The translations under genes were made by a program, and so were the position numbers. DNA of 64,000 nt from Kaistia dalseonensis. GTDB taxonomy: Bacteria > Pseudomonadota > Alphaproteobacteria > Rhizobiales > Kaistiaceae. The DNA is taken from NCBI RefSeq assembly GCF_030814715.1, contig NZ_JAUSVO010000007.1, positions 270,525 through 334,524 of the forward strand. Direction: 5' to 3'. The first letter of the stretch is position 1, and each line of letters begins with the position of its first letter. The notes under the pieces are model-generated. The model was not told the origin of the DNA. It was given only the letters and a program-made list of their open reading frames with translations, and did not search any database. Positions 59,819-64,000 of the stretch are shown here, piece by piece.

Positions 59819-60526
59819 TCAAAAAGTACTCTTCATTGGCGACTGCAATCTCTCAACTTCCTTGCCACTGCTATCATAGATTACTGTTAGCGTGTAGGAA
59901 GAGCGGAAATCCGTAGGGTGCACCCGGAAGGCGACCGCACTCGAACCATCCTCATTGAGCCTGATTCTGCAACTGCGATCCGAATTGCCCTCAACAGCGT
60001 AAACGCTGTAATTTTGAGCGACAAGTTCATCAACGGTCGACGCCAAGCTTTCTCCTATCAAGGCAAGCGTTGCTGCCGCTTTGAATACTTCATCTGGAGC
60101 GAATCCGCTTAGCTCTATGCCTATATTTCGTTTCGGAGTCTGACTGGCCAGCGGAAGTCCGAGGATGACAGAATTGCCTGCGCCCTGCGCTTCGCGCGCG
60201 ATAGTTGATAGCTCTTGGATGGGATCTTCCAATGGGGGTGTTTTCTTTTTGTCCGATTTTCGTTTCGTTAGGAGCCCCTTGATACCTACCCAGCTGTCTT
60301 TTCCGGCTTCGGCTACAATCGCCGAGACATAGATTGCTGCGCCTGAGACGATTAGCTGCTTCCACCAAGACCACTCCAGAAGTATCTGTAGCGTATCATT
60401 GGGCCCTGCCAGATCTCTCATACGCTCCGTTTCGGGAACGATATGAAAATATCGCTCGATGAGATCGGACGCCTTCTGCCGGGACGGCATATGAGTTCCG
60501 TAGGCTATGGCAATTCTAGCAGACAT
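59819..60526 (-). CDS. Low-GC membrane-associated protein of unknown function, inverted within the GTA cluster
   Basis: 235 residues on the minus strand, against all neighbours. GC is clearly below the flanks, a sign of transfer. The N-terminus (IAIAYGTHMPSRQKASDLIE, RYFHIVPETERMRDLAG) is followed by a likely membrane segment (WSWWKQLIVSGAAIYVSAIV) and a soluble C-terminal half with alpha/beta pattern (VYAVEGNSDRSCRIRLNEDG, SYTLTVIYDSSGKEVERLQS). No family recognised. ATG 60526 has GGAGA 5-6 nt upstream. It may be a late insertion; a defence-related or toxin role cannot be excluded. Confidence 0.7.
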   Translation of the reverse strand: MSARIAIAYGTHMPSRQKASDLIERYFHIVPETERMRDLAGPNDTLQILLEWSWWKQLIVSGAAIYVSAIVAEAGKDSWVGIKGLLTKRKSDKKKTPPLEDPIQELSTIAREAQGAGNSVILGLPLASQTPKRNIGIELSGFAPDEVFKAAATLALIGESLASTVDELVAQNYSVYAVEGNSDRSCRIRLNEDGSSAVAFRVHPTDFRSSYTLTVIYDSSGKEVERLQSPMKSTF

Positions 60527-60883
60527 TTCTATCTCCTGAGGTCGAGAAGCTAAAGAAACAGACTGCATTCGCAGAGTCGAGCAGGTTTTATTCTTGGTGT
60601 ACGACGACCCTTACACGGGAAGAATCGGACAGAGGACCTTGCCGGGCATCGAACGTGAGCCGGGCCGAATGCAATCCTGACAGCCCGCGCCCTGCCCCGG
60701 CGCTCCCCCTCCCTGGCCCTCCCCACGAGGGGGAGGGGATGCCGTCTCTGGAATTCGAGTCTCGGTCGATGTTCAGCCTGCGCGCGATCTCGGCGTGCAG
60801 CGGAATCAACCTCTCAACAAAGCCGCCTAACAAACTGAAATGACTCGTCCCACGCCGGCGCAACCGCCCGTGAAGGAGAACCC
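60527..60883. other. Spacer with a palindromic repeat; no gene seen
   Basis: About 360 nt between the inverted gene and the protease gene. It holds a C/G palindrome (CCCTCCCC-ACGA-GGGGGAGGGG, about 60717-60739). Only weak open frames are present. Confidence 0.5.
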
Positions 60884-61462
60884 ATGCCTGCTCCGATCCT
60901 GCCCGTACCCATTCCGCCCACCGGACTCCGTCCCGCGCTCGAGGTGAAGTTCGCCGCCGCCGATTTGTCCGGCGTCGATGGCGAGGGTGTCTTTTCCGGT
61001 TATGCGAGCCTGTTCGGCAGCGCCGATCTCTCCGGCGATATCGTCATGCCCGGCGCCTTTGCCCGCTCCATCCGGGCGCGCGGCGTGAACGGCATTCGCA
61101 TGCTCTACCAGCATGATCCGGCCGCGCCGATCGGCGTCTGGCTCGCGCTCGTCGAAGACCGGCGCGGGCTGTTCGTGCGGGGCTGCATCATGGCCGATGT
61201 CGCCCGGGGCCGCGAGGCGCTGGCGCTGATGCGGGCCGGCGCGCTCGACGGGCTCTCGATCGGCTTCAAGACCGTCAAGGCCCGCGCCGATCGCAAGGCC
61301 GGCACGCGCCAGCTTTCCGAGATCGACCTCTGGGAGGTCTCGGTCGTCACCTTCCCGATGCAGCCCGAAGCGCGCATCGCGGCCGTCAAATCGTCTACCC
61401 TTCGCCTCGCCGCCCGGATGCGGCGGGCGGCGCTTACCCTCAACCAAAGGACCAGCCGATGA
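60884..61462 (+). CDS. Prohead protease (HK97 U35 family, GTA g4-like)
   Basis: 192 residues. The protease that processes the capsid protein during head maturation. Blocks: LEVKFAAADLSGVDGEGVFS, GYASLFGSADLSGDIVMPGA, FARSIR, IRMLYQHDPAAPIGVW with the catalytic His, ALDGLSIGFKTVKA with the catalytic Ser, and LWEVSVVTFPMQPEARI. Start supported by GGAG. ATGA overlap with the capsid gene. Confidence 0.95.
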   Translation: MPAPILPVPIPPTGLRPALEVKFAAADLSGVDGEGVFSGYASLFGSADLSGDIVMPGAFARSIRARGVNGIRMLYQHDPAAPIGVWLALVEDRRGLFVRGCIMADVARGREALALMRAGALDGLSIGFKTVKARADRKAGTRQLSEIDLWEVSVVTFPMQPEARIAAVKSSTLRLAARMRRAALTLNQRTSR

Positions 61463-62691
61463 CCGACGTTCCCGCCGCCGCGCCCGAATTCAAAGCCGCC
61501 GAAAGCGGCGATGTCGGCGCCGCCTTCGATGATTTCATGCGCGCCTTCGAGGCGTTCAAGGAAACGAATGACGAGCGCCTCGCCGAGATCGAGCAGAAAT
61601 TCACCGCCGATATCGTCACCACCGACAAGCTCGACCGCATCAACAAGGCGCTCGACGAACTGACGCTGAAGAGCCGTCGCCCGCCGCTTTCGGCCGAGCG
61701 GGCGGCGAGCCGCGCGCCGTCTGAGCACAAGGCGGCGTTCGAAAGCTATATCCGCGCCGGCGACGAGGATGGCTATCGCCGCATCGAGCAGAAGGCGCTT
61801 TCGGCCGGCTCGAACGCCGATGGCGGCTATCTCGTGCCTGTTGAGACCGAGACGGAAATCGGCAAGCGGCTCGCCGCGATCTCGCCGATCCGCGCCATCG
61901 CCGATGTGCGCCAGGTCTCGTCGGGCACCTATCGCAAGCCCTTCATGACGGCGGGCCCGGCGGTCGGCTGGGCCGGCGAGACGGATGCGCGCAGCCAGAC
62001 GACATCGCCCACCATCGCGGCACTCGATTTTCCCGCCATGGAGCTTTACGCCATGCCGGCCGCGACCGCCGCGCTGCTCGACGACAGCGCGGTCAATATC
62101 GACGAGTGGATCGCGGCGGAAGTGGAGGGCGCCTTCGCGACGCAGGAGGGCACGGCCTTCGTCTCGGGCGACGGCACCAACAAGCCGAAGGGCTTCCTCG
62201 CCTATCCGACCGCGCTCGAGAGCGCCTGGGCCTGGGGCAAGCTCGGCTATCTCGCGACCGGCGTTTCCGCCGCGCTGCCGGCGAGCAACCCGTCCGACAT
62301 CCTGGTCGACCTGATCTATGCGCTGAAGGCCGGCTATCGCGCCAATGCCCGCTTCGTGCTGAACCGCCGCACGCAAGCCGTCATCCGCAAACTGAAGGAT
62401 GCCGACGGCCATTATCTCTGGCAGCCGGCGGCCATGGCGGGCGGGGAGGCCTCGCTGCTCGGCTTCCCGGTGACCGAAGCCGAGGACATGCCCGATATCG
62501 CGGCCAATGCGCTGGCGCTCGCCTTCGGCGATTTCAAGCGCGGCTATCTGGTGGTCGACCGCCTCGGCGTCCGCGTGCTGCGCGATCCCTATTCGGCCAA
62601 GCCCTATGTGCTCTTCTACACCACCAAGCGCGTCGGCGGCGGCGTCCAGGACTTTGATGCGATCAAGCTGCTGAAGTTCGGGACTTCGTAG
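61459..62691 (+). CDS. Major capsid protein (HK97 fold, GTA g5-like)
   Basis: 410 residues. N-terminal scaffold-like coil (residues 1-~95, DDFMRAFEAFKETNDERLAE), then the capsid domain: ALSAGSNADGGYLVPVETET, EIGKRLAAISPIRAIADVRQ, FVSGDGTNKPKGFLAYPT, FVLNRRTQAVIRKLKDADGH, YLWQPAAMAGGEASLLGFPV, GDFKRGYLVVDRLGVRVLRD. It matches HK97-type capsids including that of RcGTA. Coupled to the protease by a 4-nt overlap. Confidence 0.96.
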   Translation: MTDVPAAAPEFKAAESGDVGAAFDDFMRAFEAFKETNDERLAEIEQKFTADIVTTDKLDRINKALDELTLKSRRPPLSAERAASRAPSEHKAAFESYIRAGDEDGYRRIEQKALSAGSNADGGYLVPVETETEIGKRLAAISPIRAIADVRQVSSGTYRKPFMTAGPAVGWAGETDARSQTTSPTIAALDFPAMELYAMPAATAALLDDSAVNIDEWIAAEVEGAFATQEGTAFVSGDGTNKPKGFLAYPTALESAWAWGKLGYLATGVSAALPASNPSDILVDLIYALKAGYRANARFVLNRRTQAVIRKLKDADGHYLWQPAAMAGGEASLLGFPVTEAEDMPDIAANALALAFGDFKRGYLVVDRLGVRVLRDPYSAKPYVLFYTTKRVGGGVQDFDAIKLLKFGTS

Positions 62692-62707
62692 CCGCTGTTC
62701 TTGCTTG

Positions 62708-62861
62708 AACCCGCCCCTGGAGGGCGGGTCGAAAACGCCCTTGCGTTTTCGGGGCGGGGGTAGCTTCGGCGTCAGCCGAAAGCGTGCTGGCCGGAGAAAG
62801 CGCCCCCTCCCCAAAACCGCCAAGGCGGTTTTGACCCTCCCTCAAGGGGAGGGTTTAGCCC
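62708..62861. repeat. Further copy of the multi-palindrome repeat between g5 and g6
   Basis: It repeats the opening hairpin CCCGCCCCTGGAGGGCGGG, the GGGGCGGGGGTAGCTTCGGC segment, an AAAACCGCC-x-GGCGGTTTT stem and CCCTCCC...GGGGAGGG end of the 58622-59230 units, in the same order, with an internal deletion. It fills the gap between capsid and connector genes. Confidence 0.9.
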
Positions 62862-62892
62862 CTTCGCCATAGCTTCACTTCTAGGAAATCCC

Positions 62893-63462
62893 ATGACCGC
62901 AGCTCTCATCACCGGGCCGGCGATCGAGCCGGTTACGCTTGACGAGGTCAAGGCGCATCTGCGCCTTGATGGCGACGCCGACGACGCGCTCCTCGCGGCC
63001 GCCATCGTCTCGGCGCGCATCCATGTCGAGGTCGCGACGCGGCGCGCGCTGATCACGCAGGCCTGGCGCCTCTATCGCGACGGTTGGCCGCGCGGGCGGA
63101 TCGTCGAACTGCCGGTCACCCCGCTGATCTCGATCGACACCGTCACGCTCTACGACATGGCCGGCGTGCCGCATGTGCTCGATCCCGCCGGCTACAGGCT
63201 CGATCGCGCCGCCGTGCCGGGGCGGATCGTCTTCGCGAGCCGGCCGGCGGCGGCGCTCTATGAAAACGGCATCGAAATCGATGTGACGGCCGGCTATGGC
63301 CCGGCGGCGGGGGATGTTCCCGCGCCGCTCCGTCAGGCGATCCTGATGCTGGTGGCGCATTGGTACGAGCATCGCGGCGCGGTCGGCTCCGATCTCGCCG
63401 GCTGGGTGGCGCCGCTCGGCTTCCAGGCGCTGACGGCGCCCTACCGCGTGCATGCGCTGTGA
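62893..63462 (+). CDS. Head-tail connector protein (GTA g6-like)
   Basis: 189 residues. Family blocks: EPVTLDEVKAHLRLDGDADD, ALLAAAIVSARIHVEVATRR, RIVELPVTPLISIDTVTLYD, VDPAGYRL-like LDPAGYRLDRAAVPGRIVFA, and ILMLVAHWYEHRGAV. It joins the portal to the tail. Overlaps the next gene by 4 nt (GTGA). Confidence 0.92.
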   Translation: MTAALITGPAIEPVTLDEVKAHLRLDGDADDALLAAAIVSARIHVEVATRRALITQAWRLYRDGWPRGRIVELPVTPLISIDTVTLYDMAGVPHVLDPAGYRLDRAAVPGRIVFASRPAAALYENGIEIDVTAGYGPAAGDVPAPLRQAILMLVAHWYEHRGAVGSDLAGWVAPLGFQALTAPYRVHAL

Positions 63463-63791
63463 CGGCCGCCTTCGATCCCGGCATTCTGGCGCATCGCGTC
63501 ACGATCCAACGCCCGGTCGCAACGCCGGACGGGGCCGGCGGCGCCGCGCTCACCTGGGAGGCGCTCGCGACCGTCTGGGCGGCGATCGACCCGGTCTCGG
63601 CGCGCGAGGATGCGGCGTCCGATCGGCTCGCGACGCGGCTCACCCATCGCATCACCGTCCGCTTCCGCGCCGATCTGGCGGGCGGCATGCGGATCGCCCA
63701 TCGCGGCCGCTCGCTCCGCATCACCGCCTGGCGCGACCCGGACGAGACGCGGCGGTTTCTCGTGCTCGATACCGAGGAGGAACGGCCATGA
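63459..63791 (+). CDS. Head-tail adaptor protein (GTA g7-like)
   Basis: 110 residues, family length. Blocks: FDPGILAHRVTIQRPVATPD, TWEALATVWAAIDPVSARED, LTHRITVRFRADLAGGMRIA, HRGRSLRITAWRDPDETRRF. Start is GTG at 63459, coupled to g6. It is the stopper/adaptor between head and tail. Confidence 0.92.
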   Translation: MTAAFDPGILAHRVTIQRPVATPDGAGGAALTWEALATVWAAIDPVSAREDAASDRLATRLTHRITVRFRADLAGGMRIAHRGRSLRITAWRDPDETRRFLVLDTEEERP

Positions 63792-64000
63792 GCGCGCGCA
63801 GACTGACCGGATCGGCGCTGAAGGCCGTCCTGCGCCAGGCGGCCGAGGCGCGCATCGGCGAGGCGATCGATCGCAACGCCGCCCGGCTTTCGGAAGCGAT
63901 CGCTACCGCCGATGAAGCCCTCAGCCAGCCCTCTCTCCCCGCAGGGGGGAGAGCGGGAGAGGGGGCGGCGGGCCAGATCTCTGTCTTTGATGACCTCCCA
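63788..64000 (+). CDS. Next GTA-cluster gene, cut by the window end; contains an in-frame palindrome
   Basis: The frame opens at ATG 63788 (coupled to g7 by ATGA) and runs open to the end: MSARRLTGSALKAVLRQAAE, ARIGEAIDRNAARLSEAIAT, then SLPAGGRAGEGAAGQISVFD. The second part is encoded by a GC palindrome (63929-63962). It does not look like the DUF3168 tail protein expected as g8, so it may be an HK97-gp10-like or extra gene; 3' part unseen. Confidence 0.6.
   Translation, partial: MSARRLTGSALKAVLRQAAEARIGEAIDRNAARLSEAIATADEALSQPSLPAGGRAGEGAAGQISVFDDLP
63929..63962. repeat. Palindromic repeat inside a coding frame
   Basis: CTCTCCCC at 63933-63940 and GGGGAGAG at 63946-63953, flanked by further C-rich and G-rich arms. 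It is in frame, without a stop, in the gene at 63788. It is of the same C/G palindrome style as elsewhere in this cluster. Confidence 0.65.

Noticed and set aside
1..64000. tRNA, rRNA or riboswitch genes
   Set aside because: No cloverleaf with CCA-side pattern, no rRNA-like block and no known riboswitch consensus could be seen by eye on either strand.

Overview
The window is 64 kb of a high-GC chromosome with dense, short-spaced genes. The gene families point to an alphaproteobacterium of the Hyphomicrobiales (Rhizobiales): a MucR/Ros zinc-finger regulator, DUF5330, DUF1491, DUF6456, DUF2336, a YcgN-type cysteine-cluster protein, a DUF1254/DUF1214 pair and an RcGTA-like head gene cluster. I cannot fix the genus from sequence alone. 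No rRNA, tRNA or CRISPR array was found.

Layout. 1-1089: a decayed sigma factor/YCII pair (one in-frame amber codon, one frameshift). 1214-7431: two c-type cytochromes, Fe/Mn superoxide dismutase, a HAD hydrolase, a secreted Cys protein, oligopeptidase B and a small secreted COG4315-like protein. 7740-15109: a translationally coupled Mrp/Mbh-type cation/proton antiporter operon with three MrpD/NuoL-like proton channels and an extra small membrane protein. 15380-31036: mostly core Hyphomicrobiales genes, namely MucR, an orphan DnaA-domain-IV protein with DUF6456, SufE, DUF5330, a PAS histidine kinase with a peptidoglycan-binding protein and DUF1491, DUF2336, DUF1254/DUF1214, a serine hydrolase, a DUF900 lipoprotein, a class A penicillin-binding protein and a YcgN-like protein. 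31052-34035: a TetR/MFS/aldo-keto reductase module marked by repeated CCTTAACGC sites. 34689-37474: a LuxR regulator with a degenerate receiver, facing three Gly/Asn-repeat genes and a 4x20-bp tandem repeat. 37701-53695: metabolic and stress genes (aldo-keto reductase, arylsulfatase, two SDRs, HxlR, AraC, hydrolase, flavin reductase, MFS). Inside this stretch a lower-GC segment carries one 1290-residue STAND-type NTPase with an N-terminal PD-(D/E)xK nuclease-like domain, the best candidate here for an uncharacterised (probably anti-phage) system. 53937-64000: a small kinase gene, then the head module of a gene-transfer-agent-like cluster (g1 to g7 order), cut by the window end. This cluster is broken up by small accessory genes, a low-GC unknown gene on the opposite strand and several copies of a ~250-bp multi-palindrome repeat.

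How the genes work together. The antiporter subunits form one membrane complex for Na+/H+ or K+/H+ exchange. The GTA head genes package DNA (terminase), give it an entry port (portal) and build a capsid (protease, capsid, connectors). The TetR/MFS/AKR module looks like a xenobiotic-inducible efflux and detoxification unit. The LuxR/GN-repeat locus looks like a regulated cell-surface or matrix locus. These roles are inferred from family membership and gene order; nothing here was tested by database search.
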